DNA from: an uncultured Kiritimatiellota bacterium
GTDB lineage: Bacteria > Verrucomicrobiota > Kiritimatiellia > RFP12 > UBA1067
DNA length: 64,000 nt
Direction: 5' to 3'
Assembly: GCA_934635385.1 (NCBI GenBank)
Contig: CAKTZI010000011.1
Span: 22,414-86,413 of the forward strand
Shown here: piece after piece, positions 9,535 through 17,232 of the stretch
Layout of the letters: every line of letters begins with the position of its first letter
Position numbering within the stretch: position 1 is the stretch's first letter
Program-made: the position numbers and the translations under genes
The notes under the pieces: generated by a model
Told to the model about the DNA's origin: nothing
Database searches by the model: none
The model's input: the letters and a program-made list of their open reading frames with translations, nothing else

Positions 9535-10230
9535 TTAAAGGAGTGTCAGCATCTCGTCTGACGTCTTTCGCTCCCGCCTGTCTTGCAGTACTTCTTCCCT
9601 TGTCCGCATCGGTCGTCCCAAGAACGCTTCCACAAGAGCCTTTGCCCGTGTACGCTCCGCGTCTGTGGCATTGTAACGCTTGCAGTCGGAATCGAATATC
9701 CTTTCAAACGACGCCACATACGTCTCATATCGTCCCAGACAATATCGATAGGCGCGACGCCACGACTCGAATTTCTGGGGGTTATTCTTTCTCAACCGAA
9801 CGGATTCGCCATTTGAGGCCATCGCTTTCCATCGGTCGAGTTCCCGTCTCATCCATCCGAATTGCCGAATTTTGGCTTTGCATTCGTCCTCAATCGTCCA
9901 TCGCCCCGTCTCGCTCCACCGATAGGGCATCAGCCAACTCCAAACGTTTACGAACACACGGCATTGCCGTTCGTAGTCTTCGCCTTGAAGCTTGACGTCA
10001 CACAATTTGTCGTCCAAAATCCGATAACAGGCCGCGCGAACGGCTCGGTTCGTCTCCGACAGGATCAGATCGCCCACGCGGTCGAGCGGGTCTCGCACAT
10101 TCGGTTCGCCCAGCCGCCGAATGGCCCTGTCTGCCTTTTTCTCGACTTTGCGAAGGAAAGGGTCTTTTCCTCCGTCGCAGCCCACGACCGTCAGTGCTAT
10201 CAGAATGCCGAATAAGATATGCCTTACCAT
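9535..10230 (-). CDS. Predicted lipoprotein of unknown function
   Basis: A 231-residue protein whose N-terminus (ILFGILIALTVVGCDGG) is a signal peptide ending in a lipobox-like Cys. It should be lipid-anchored on the periplasmic side or outer membrane. The mature part is charged, helical and rich in Arg, Lys and Trp (DRVGDLI, RWTIEDECKAKIRQFGWMRR, RRAYRYCLGRYE), and I recognise no family. The start overlaps the end of the upstream 1073-codon gene by 7 bases, so the two are probably co-transcribed and work together. The 280 bases downstream (9255..9534) hold regulatory block A, a GGAGGCG/CGCCTCC hairpin at 9395..9417 that could end this transcript, and a short frame ending DFGSWGFVVIRVE that may be the tail of a lost secreted protein. 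Confidence 0.6.
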   Translation of the reverse strand: MVRHILFGILIALTVVGCDGGKDPFLRKVEKKADRAIRRLGEPNVRDPLDRVGDLILSETNRAVRAACYRILDDKLCDVKLQGEDYERQCRVFVNVWSWLMPYRWSETGRWTIEDECKAKIRQFGWMRRELDRWKAMASNGESVRLRKNNPQKFESWRRAYRYCLGRYETYVASFERIFDSDCKRYNATDAERTRAKALVEAFLGRPMRTREEVLQDRRERKTSDEMLTLL

Positions 10231-13200
10231 AGTTTCACCCCATCAAGATAAACAGATCCCAGCACCTCGCGGACGGCCTCATGCCGCAGCTTGCGCACGC
10301 CCGCCGTGCCGAATTCGTCAATTGTGAACGTCTGCGTCTCGTCCGCCGCAAAGCACTTCCAAGGTTCCGCGCCGTCAGTCGTTTGGGGGACATTCCAGCC
10401 CAAGGGAATGCACCAGACGTTCTCCCCTGCAATCCATCCCACGGACAGGGATTCGGAGAGCTGTCCGCCCGGCGTCATGCGCGGATACGGTTGCGTACAC
10501 GCCGCCGTGTCACGCGCATCAATGATGTTCTCGTCCAGGACGCGAAACCAGACTCCAGCACCATTCTCACGTGAGTGGCAGCGGTCTCCGTCAAAGTAGG
10601 AATGCGTGAAATAGCCGGTCTGAACGCCCATCGTCGATGGCACTTCCTCGACCCAGATCTCCTGGAACGAGACGTCCAGAGGAAGAACCTGTATGTCCAG
10701 CTGAAGTCCGATTCCGCCCGCGCTAAGCGACGAAAGCCCGTATGTGACTACGCCGGGATTGAGCGCGCGGACGCCTGACGGCTCCACGACCAGGATCGAG
10801 GGCGTATAGGAGACTCCGCCGCAAACGACTTCCAGCGGATTCGACTCGGCGTCAAGCGGGCATCGGTATGTTTTGTCCTTCTGCATCCTGCCACCGCCTT
10901 TCACATTCCACGAAACGTTCGCGACTTCTGGTTCAAAACCGCAGTCGATCAATTCATAAACGCCAAACTTATGTCGTCCTTCGCTTCCGTTTCCGCCTTC
11001 AATCTGAATCGGTCTAATTGTGACCTTGACCGCCGTCAGCGTCGCCTCGGACGTGATCTTCTCCCCGCTCTCCTCCTCGGTGAAGGTCGCGACGGCCTTG
11101 ACGTCGCCCGCGCCGCCGCTCGCCGACTGCGCCCGGTACCTCACCTTGATCTTGAACGACTCGCCCGCCTCGACCGTCCCCTCGCGCGGCAGGAACGAGC
11201 CGCCCACACGTTCGAGCCGTCCGCCGTCGCGCAGCTCGAAGGAATACGAGCCGCCCTTCGTCCCGCCGTAGACGCTGAACTCGGCTTCGGTCTCCGTCGA
11301 GCGCCGCGCGACCGTCTCGCCCGGCGCGTTCTCGTACTCGTCCTCGAAGATGATCGCGGACTCGGAGAACGTCGCCGAGACGGACAGCCCCTGCGGCTCG
11401 TGGTCAGGCTCGTCCTCATCGGGATACGTCGGCCTGTCGGGCGGCGACTCGTGCGAGCAGCCGCAGGGCCAGTCCGCGAACGACAGCTCGAAGCCCTCGA
11501 AGCGGCACGTGTACGTCCCGACCGCGCAGCCTCCGCAGCCGCAGTTCCCGTCGCAGCTGAACAGGGGCACGGTGAACGGCGGTGGCGGCGGCTCAAGGCA
11601 GCAGTAGTTGCCGTTCCACGACACGTCGGCGCCGTCGGGCGCGGGCGTGAAGCGCACGCGCCGTCCGCCTGACGCGGCGCGGGGCGCGACGGCGGACGCA
11701 CGGAACGCGGCGACGGGCGAACCGTCCACGATCTCGCACCGGACAGGGCGGCAGACCGTCAGGTGTCCGTCCGCGTCTACGCCAATTTCGATGTCGGGAT
11801 GGGATGCGCCGACGCAGACGAGCGTCAGCCGGCAATCGGCGGTGTAGGACTTGCCGAGCAGAAGGACGACGCGGTTCGTCTCGCCGGCCTTCGCGACGAA
11901 CGATGGATCGGGCAGGTTCGACGCGCCGCTGCCCGTGAACGTCACGAGGGCGTTCGCGGCAGGGGCGACGAGATCGACCCAGTAGTAGTTGTTGGAATGC
12001 GCGATGGAGGACAGGTCTTGGCGCGGGCCGAACTGCGGCTCGTCCGCCGCGACAAGCGGCGCGCCGTCCACGTCATTCGGGATGCCGTCGTCGTCCCAGT
12101 CGTCAGGGTTGACGCGGCGATAGACGCGCTCGATGTCATTGGAGCGCGCGATGAAGTCGCCGTTCGGGAAGAGCTCGAGCTGCGCGTTGACGGCTGGATG
12201 GTCAACAACCTGTCTCTTGACCACGGAAGACACGGAAGCCACATTCGTGGACACAGAAAGGATTAGCGAAGAATGCCCTTCGGGGTTCTCCAATCCGTTT
12301 TCTCCCAACATGTTCCCAGAAGTTGGGAGAACAGGGGTTGAGGAATCCCGAAGGGCTCCTTTCTCTAACCCATTCCGTGTCACCGGAGGCGTTTCATCTC
12401 TTTCCGTGGTTTGAGAAGAAGAAACGGACACTTCCGCTCTCTCATACGGGTTGCCGAGGAAGAAGTTCTCCCACGTCAGCACGACCGAGCCGTTCGTGGT
12501 CGCCGCCGTCCAAAGATAGGACTGTCCGTGTCGCGCGAACATCGGCGCGCCGATGACGGCGATCTCGTTCGAGGCGTTCCGCAGCTGCGGGCGCACCTTG
12601 CCCCACGTGTGCGCCCAGAGCGACGTCACGACGTGGCGACCCAAAGGGAAAAGGAAGATGGAAGAAGGAAGAAGTGCGGAACGGTCCGCTTTCCTGTGCT
12701 GTCCGACGGCCTCGGATTCCGCAACAGAGGAGTTGTCCTCCGCACTTCTTCCTTTTCCCTTCTTCCCTTTTCCTTCCTCCCCCAACATCACCCATACACG
12801 CCCCCTGTAGGCGTCGGTGAGATGCCACGTGCTGACGAGCCGTGCGTTCGTCGGTCGCGTGTAGGAAACGGCCTTGTTCGTCCGCACCGCTTCGAGGCGG
12901 TAGCCCCGCACGACGTCGTTGGATGAGAGAGTGGGGTTGCTGTCGCCTAACGCGGAGTTGTAGGAGGAGGGGAGGCACGGAGTTTCTTTACTGTCTGTCG
13001 AAGTTTTGTCCACGGATTGACACGGATTATCACGGATTTGGATTTGTGTCGCTTCGTGTTGATTCGTGGATGATCCTTCTCCCGATCCGTGTGAATCCGT
13101 GAAATCCGTGGATGCCTCTCCGTGCCTCCGCATCTCCTCATCCTCCGCATTAAGCGTCGCAGACCCCTCTGCGGATGCCGCAGGCATCACTTCCTCAATT

Positions 13201-13442
13201 CGTGCCGATTCGTGAAGATTCGTGGCTACATTCGCCGGTTTCTGCGCGAAGACCGTCGCGACGACGACCGCCGTCACGAGGTCGGCCTTGCTGGACGGCG
13301 GCAGCCTAACGAACTGCTCCAACAACCCAAGCAGAAACTTTCGTGCGCACACAGCGGTCGCCGCCGCGAGGCATCCGCCCGCAAGAGCCACGCAAGCCCA
13401 CACGAAGTACGGTGTACGAAAGATTTCCGCAACTGTTCTCAT
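10224..13442 (-). CDS. Large secreted protein with calcium-type repeat and three palindromic inserts
   Basis: A 1072-residue protein with an N-terminal membrane or signal segment (YFVWACVALAGGCLAAATAV). VNPDDWDDDGIPNDVDG near residue 452 is a thrombospondin-type-3-like Asp-rich calcium loop, and a Cys-rich stretch follows (FSCDGNCGCGGCAVGTYTC) near residue 635. The remainder looks like beta-sandwich repeats. I do not recognise the family. The N-terminal 410 residues contain three in-frame, low-complexity inserts at 12937..13166, 12643..12781 and 12218..12413; without them the protein would be about 190 residues shorter. A TATAAT at 13451..13456 lies 8 bases before the ATG, and there is no Shine-Dalgarno. 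Its 3' end overlaps the lipoprotein gene by 7 bases. Confidence 0.6.
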   Translation of the reverse strand: MRTVAEIFRTPYFVWACVALAGGCLAAATAVCARKFLLGLLEQFVRLPPSSKADLVTAVVVATVFAQKPANVATNLHESARIEEVMPAASAEGSATLNAEDEEMRRHGEASTDFTDSHGSGEGSSTNQHEATQIQIRDNPCQSVDKTSTDSKETPCLPSSYNSALGDSNPTLSSNDVVRGYRLEAVRTNKAVSYTRPTNARLVSTWHLTDAYRGRVWVMLGEEGKGKKGKGRSAEDNSSVAESEAVGQHRKADRSALLPSSIFLFPLGRHVVTSLWAHTWGKVRPQLRNASNEIAVIGAPMFARHGQSYLWTAATTNGSVVLTWENFFLGNPYERAEVSVSSSQTTERDETPPVTRNGLEKGALRDSSTPVLPTSGNMLGENGLENPEGHSSLILSVSTNVASVSSVVKRQVVDHPAVNAQLELFPNGDFIARSNDIERVYRRVNPDDWDDDGIPNDVDGAPLVAADEPQFGPRQDLSSIAHSNNYYWVDLVAPAANALVTFTGSGASNLPDPSFVAKAGETNRVVLLLGKSYTADCRLTLVCVGASHPDIEIGVDADGHLTVCRPVRCEIVDGSPVAAFRASAVAPRAASGGRRVRFTPAPDGADVSWNGNYCCLEPPPPPFTVPLFSCDGNCGCGGCAVGTYTCRFEGFELSFADWPCGCSHESPPDRPTYPDEDEPDHEPQGLSVSATFSESAIIFEDEYENAPGETVARRSTETEAEFSVYGGTKGGSYSFELRDGGRLERVGGSFLPREGTVEAGESFKIKVRYRAQSASGGAGDVKAVATFTEEESGEKITSEATLTAVKVTIRPIQIEGGNGSEGRHKFGVYELIDCGFEPEVANVSWNVKGGGRMQKDKTYRCPLDAESNPLEVVCGGVSYTPSILVVEPSGVRALNPGVVTYGLSSLSAGGIGLQLDIQVLPLDVSFQEIWVEEVPSTMGVQTGYFTHSYFDGDRCHSRENGAGVWFRVLDENIIDARDTAACTQPYPRMTPGGQLSESLSVGWIAGENVWCIPLGWNVPQTTDGAEPWKCFAADETQTFTIDEFGTAGVRKLRHEAVREVLGSVYLDGVKLW
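12218..12413. repeat. Nested palindromic insert (CCACGGAA/ACACGGAA type) in coding sequence
   Basis: Outer arms carry CCACGGAAGACACGGAAG and its rough complement ending TTTCCGTGG. Inside are a perfect 10-bp pair, GCCCTTCGGG/CCCGAAGGGC (12275 and 12348), and an innermost pair, TCTCCCAAC/GTTGGGAGA. The insert keeps the frame of the host gene. Confidence 0.75.
12643..12781. repeat. Purine-tract inverted repeat in coding sequence
   Basis: A left arm of GGGAAAAGGAAGATGGAAGA type, reading on to AGTGCGG, is mirrored by CCGCACTTCTTCCTTTTCCC and further pyrimidine tract about 60 bases later. It encodes a low-complexity Lys/Gly/Ser segment within the secreted protein. Confidence 0.7.
12937..13166. repeat. 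CTCCGTG-type palindromic element with nested ATCCGTG element
   Basis: In the minus orientation it ends GCGTTAGGCGACAGCAACC, matching the copies in mnmG and the thiN-folK gene. The outer arms are GGAGGCACGGAG and CTCCGTGCCTCC. Between them sits a second palindrome built from CACGGATTGACACGGATTAT and ATCCGTGTGAATCCGTGAAA, so one element appears to have entered another. Confidence 0.8.
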
Positions 13443-13541
13443 TGGCTGGAATTATATCATGTTGGTGAGGATTCCCGCAAATGCTCACCTGTCCGAGACT
13501 TGTCGCGAAAAGAGGGAATCGTACGGGCTTTCTAAAGAAAG

Positions 13542-13575
13542 CGCATTCTCACTTTTTTAAAAAAGTGAGAATGCG
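13542..13575. terminator. Perfect 34-bp palindrome downstream of the BspA-like gene
   Basis: Arms of 17 bases (CGCATTCTCACTTTTTT and its exact complement) meet with no spacer. It lies 24 bases past the stop of the BspA-like gene and about 100 bases before the next gene. It could stop or attenuate transcription, although no U-tract follows the stem. Confidence 0.5.
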
Positions 13576-13598
13576 ATGCCCTGCTTTTTGCCCAGCGG

Positions 13599-16517
13599 CT
13601 ACTTGCTGACGCGGATCAAATAGAAGCCGCTCGCGCCGCCCTTCACCGTCACCTTCGGCATCCACGGCGCGCCGTCGCCGACGGTCGAGGCCCCGGCCTT
13701 GAGCTCGCCCAGAGACGCTCCCTCGTAAAGCCGGTAGACGAGGCCGGGCCTCGTCTTGACGGTCTTCAGCACCGGGTCTTCCGCCGTCAGCCTGACTTCC
13801 GCGCCATTCGCCGTGTCGAGCGCTTCGTTCGCGTACTTCGCCTTCACCGTCGCCGCGCCGAGATCGATGACGCCATTGACCGCCGCCGGGATGTCGAGAT
13901 AGTCCGTGATGTCCGCCGCGTCGCGCACGATCCGCACCTTCGCGCCGTTCGGCGCGACCGACTTCACGTCGGGCGAAACTCTCACCGTCGCCACGTCCAC
14001 ACCGTCCGGAATCGTCACCTCCGCGACGGCTGCGGAGAACGAGAAGTCCGTCAAGGCGACGCATCCCCCGAAGAACCCGTCGGGAATCTCCGTCACGTCC
14101 TCGCCCAACGCGACATGGGTCAGTTGTGCGTATGCCGACGGGAACAGGTCCTTCAGCGTGGTCGACTTTACGACCGCCCCCGAATTCAACGCAACGCGAG
14201 CGAGGCTGCTGCAACCGTCGAACGCCTCGTCGCCGATGTTCGTCACGCCAGCGGGCAACGTCAACGACGTGAGACTGCTGCATCCGTAGAATGCATAACT
14301 ACCGATGCTCGCCACGCCATCGGGTATCGTCATCGACGTGAGGCCACTGCAGCCGCAGAACGCAAAGTTGCCGATGCTCGTCACACTGTCGGGCATCGTC
14401 ACCGACGTAAGGCCGCTGCATTCGAAGAACACGCTGCCGCTGATGTTCGTCACGCCGGCGGGTATCGTCGCCGAGGTATCGTCTCCAACATAGTCGTACA
14501 GAACTCCCCGTATGACAACAAACCCTTCGAGATCCGCAAGCCCGTCACAACACTTGAACGCGCTGTCGCCGATGCTCGTCACGCTATTGGGTAACCTTAT
14601 CGACCTTAGGCCGCTGCAACCTCTAAACGCATCGTCGCCGATGCTCGTCACGCCGTCGGGTATCATCACCGAGGTGAGGCCTTTTCGATAGAAGAACACG
14701 CCGCCGCCGATGCTCGCCACGCCGGCGGGTATCGTCACCGAGGTATTGTCTCCGACATAGTCGCATAGAACCCCCTTTATGATAACAAAACCTTCGGAGT
14801 CCGCAAGCCCGTCACAGCCGGAGAACGCATAATCACCAATATTCGTCACGCTATCGGGTATCGTCACCGACGTGAGGCCGCTGCAGCCGGAGAACGCCCA
14901 GTCGCCGATCTCGAGCTTCGCTTCCGTCACGCCGTCGGTCTCGTAGACCTTGACGAACGCCACGCGCTGAAGCGTCTTGACGCCATGAAACGCGCTCTCG
15001 CCGATCATCTTGCAGTATTTCGCGAGTTTCAGCGTCGTCATGCCGCACGTCGAGTTCCCGAACGCGTCCTCCTTGATCTCCGTCACCGGGATGCCGTCGA
15101 TCGTCTCCGGGATCACGAGTTCGGTCGATCCGAGCGCCTCGCCGCCGAGTCCGTCGATTCGCATCGTGCCGTCGGCCTTGACGGTCGCCCGGTAGTTGTG
15201 GACGAGCAGCGTGCCGTAGACCTGCGTGACGGCGTAGTTCGACGCGACCGTGCCCGCCGTGAACGCATAGGCGAAGGTGTTCTCGTAGGATCCGGGGGCG
15301 GTCACGGACGCGAAGTCCGAGAACGTCACGCCGTCCGCGCCGACGAACCCGTTGCCCGAAATGACAGGCGCCGTCTCGCGGGAATGCGCCGCGCCGTCCC
15401 ACGCCCATTCGGCGTCCGCGCTCGTGAAGGTCAGTTCGCGCGGCGCGATCGCGAAGGTCGCCTCGACCGTGCCCCCGTAGTTGCCGACGCCCGTGACGGT
15501 GACCTTCGCCGTGCCCGCGTTCACGTTGGCGGCGTAGGCGATGGTGTAGTCGGACGACGAGAAGCTCGCGAGCGTGTCCGTGACGGAAACCGTCGGCGTC
15601 TTTGCCGTGCCGTCGTACTTGTAGCCCGCTTCGGGGATTCCGAGAAGCGTGAGCGTCGCGTTCGAGATTTGGCGCGGATTCACCGTGACGGTCGCCGCGT
15701 TCGTCACGCCCGCATAGCCGTCCGCGAGCGCACGATACCAGACTTTCGTTGCCGTGCAGACGTTCGTGAAGAGAATCGCGTCCGCCTGCCAGGGGCCGTC
15801 CTTGGCGCGTGCGTATTCGACCGTCGCGCCGCTCGCCGGCGTCGTGACGGAAACGGAGATGCCGTGCCCCTCGCCGTCATAGCCGACATTCACGACCGCT
15901 GCCGTCGCACGGACGGTCGGATTCTCCGGGTCGGTTACGTCAACTTTCGTCAATGTTCCCTCCACGGTGTCGTCGCCATCTCTCAATTGCATCCTGAATG
16001 AGGACTTTCCGTCGTTGCAAGTGCATATAGTGTCTCGGAAGACGTAGGTCGCGTCAAACTCGTCGTCCTCCTCGTCATTCCAGCACCAGCACGTTGCGAT
16101 GACGTGGCAGTCGCGACTCTCGATGATCTTCCATCCCTTGTTGTCGCTGTCGCTTTCGTCGGTCTCCCCGTCGTCGAAGATGTATTTCTCGTGTGACCCG
16201 ATGGAGGTCAGCGTCAACTCATAGTTCCCCTTGTAGACTTCGGATGAGCCATCGTGCTCATATACGACATTCACGACCGCTCCCGTCCACGTCCCCAAGA
16301 CCCAACTCGGCCAGCCCTCGGTTGGAACCAAGTTGTCCGCATCAATCGTCGCCTGAAGCGTCTTCTTGGCGGAAGATGCCTCAAGGCCGGAATTCCCATT
16401 CCCTCCAGATGTTCCATTCTCGTACCATGTCGCCGTCCAGGCGTTGGCGGCGACGAGCAACGTGCCCACGAACACGTAGGATCGTTTTACCACATGTCTA
16501 ATCTTCAGTTGTTTCAT
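13599..16517 (-). CDS. BspA-like leucine-rich repeat surface protein with MBG-type domain
   Basis: A 972-residue secreted protein. A signal peptide (YVFVGTLLVAANAWTATW) is followed by a unique N-terminal region, then a fold like the MBG domain (KYDGTAKTPTVSVTD near residue 315). From about residue 470 come LRR_5/BspA-type repeats, for example CSGLTSVTIPDSVTNIGDYA; the repeats are near-identical in DNA as well. The tail ends GASGFYLIRVSK. Such proteins are usually surface adhesins or glycan-binding proteins. I chose the ATG at 16517 because it opens directly onto the signal peptide and has GGAAAG before it; an in-frame ATG at 16532 is the alternative. The gene stands alone between the structured region at 16.7-17.0 kb and the 34-bp palindrome. 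Confidence 0.82.
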   Translation of the reverse strand: MKQLKIRHVVKRSYVFVGTLLVAANAWTATWYENGTSGGNGNSGLEASSAKKTLQATIDADNLVPTEGWPSWVLGTWTGAVVNVVYEHDGSSEVYKGNYELTLTSIGSHEKYIFDDGETDESDSDNKGWKIIESRDCHVIATCWCWNDEEDDEFDATYVFRDTICTCNDGKSSFRMQLRDGDDTVEGTLTKVDVTDPENPTVRATAAVVNVGYDGEGHGISVSVTTPASGATVEYARAKDGPWQADAILFTNVCTATKVWYRALADGYAGVTNAATVTVNPRQISNATLTLLGIPEAGYKYDGTAKTPTVSVTDTLASFSSSDYTIAYAANVNAGTAKVTVTGVGNYGGTVEATFAIAPRELTFTSADAEWAWDGAAHSRETAPVISGNGFVGADGVTFSDFASVTAPGSYENTFAYAFTAGTVASNYAVTQVYGTLLVHNYRATVKADGTMRIDGLGGEALGSTELVIPETIDGIPVTEIKEDAFGNSTCGMTTLKLAKYCKMIGESAFHGVKTLQRVAFVKVYETDGVTEAKLEIGDWAFSGCSGLTSVTIPDSVTNIGDYAFSGCDGLADSEGFVIIKGVLCDYVGDNTSVTIPAGVASIGGGVFFYRKGLTSVMIPDGVTSIGDDAFRGCSGLRSIRLPNSVTSIGDSAFKCCDGLADLEGFVVIRGVLYDYVGDDTSATIPAGVTNISGSVFFECSGLTSVTMPDSVTSIGNFAFCGCSGLTSMTIPDGVASIGSYAFYGCSSLTSLTLPAGVTNIGDEAFDGCSSLARVALNSGAVVKSTTLKDLFPSAYAQLTHVALGEDVTEIPDGFFGGCVALTDFSFSAAVAEVTIPDGVDVATVRVSPDVKSVAPNGAKVRIVRDAADITDYLDIPAAVNGVIDLGAATVKAKYANEALDTANGAEVRLTAEDPVLKTVKTRPGLVYRLYEGASLGELKAGASTVGDGAPWMPKVTVKGGASGFYLIRVSK

Positions 16518-16739
16518 GACTTTCCGATTCATAGGGTTCCGCACCCCAAGTTTTACGGAAGGCACAGTCGCCGGGCGCAGAAAAAGGAACGGCGTGCCTT
16601 CACATCATGTTCCACCTGAGGCACGACCAAGCGCCTTATCAAAAACACGGAATAGAAGACACGCCGCGTGTGACCGACACGCGACGCATCTTACATATTC
16701 GGCTCTTGATTGAAGATTTGGTCGGTTTTCAGATGGAGC

Positions 16740-16983
16740 CAAATACGCAAGAATGCGTACGCCTCGCGGGCCTCGGATGGGTTTCCGCGAGTCCTTCTCC
16801 TTTCGGCCCCATTGGGCAACCGTAGGTAAAAGGTTTTGCCGCCCGAGTTTACAAAATCAGGTCAGACCTAAATTTGTAAACTCGTTCAGCCGAGGGCTGA
16901 CGTCGGTGCCCGTCAGCCGTTTCAAAGAGCCATCACGGTTTTGGCCGTGCGCCGGGCGAGGCACCTCCCGCCCGACGAAACCT
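16740..16983 (-). ncRNA. Candidate structured RNA or long structured leader
   Basis: Read leftward from a strong promoter, this non-coding stretch contains at least five stem-loops: GGCTGACG/CGTCAGCC with 8 perfect pairs (16895..16918), a 41-base palindrome with arms CGAGTTTACAAA/TTTGTAAACTCG (16844..16884), CTCGCGG/CCGCGAG (16763..16791), CACGG/CCGTG (16934..16949) and TACGCA/TGCGTA followed by TTT (16744..16759), plus a weaker GGGCG-rich pair next to the promoter. It fits none of the RNA families I can recall. It may be a free RNA or the leader of the BspA-like gene 220 bases further on. Confidence 0.45.
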
Positions 16984-16989
16984 GCGCGA

Positions 16990-17019
16990 ATTATACCACG
17001 TTCCGCCAAACGCCGTCAA
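16990..17019 (-). promoter_or_regulatory. Sigma-70-type promoter reading leftward
   Basis: TTGACG (17014..17019) and TATAAT (16990..16995) on the minus strand are separated by 18 bases. Transcription would start near 16983 and enter the structured region. In the rest of the 715-base gap between 16518 and 17232 I see only the methyltransferase remnant and no other gene. Confidence 0.6.
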
Positions 17020-17084
17020 ATCGGCAAGTCGCATGATCTTTTCCTGTGGTTTTGCGCTCGAACGGCAGTGCTTTTCTTTTCATA

Positions 17085-17174
17085 TCACGCAAGCAGGGAC
17101 AAGTACTTCTTGAACAGTGAAAACGGAGGATTCGTCACGACGATGTCGGCCTCCTTCAGCAGTTCGAGGCATTC
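17085..17174 (-). pseudogene. Remnant of an adenine-specific DNA methyltransferase
   Basis: The minus strand reads ECLELLKEADIVVTNPPF and continues SLFKKYLSLLA before a stop. DIVVTNPPFSLF is the catalytic NPPF motif (motif IV) and its surroundings in EcoRI-type adenine methyltransferases. Only about 29 residues remain and there is no start or SAM-binding motif, so this is debris of a lost restriction-modification or phage gene. Confidence 0.6.
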
Positions 17175-17232
17175 GGGGCTTCAACGGTGGAGGCACCTTC
17201 CGAGCGCGCGGCAGGCATCGGAGCTTCCTCTT

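Noticed and set aside
12937..13166. An insertion sequence in the secreted protein gene
   Set aside because: The element is too short for a transposase and has no terminal inverted repeat with target duplication of IS type.
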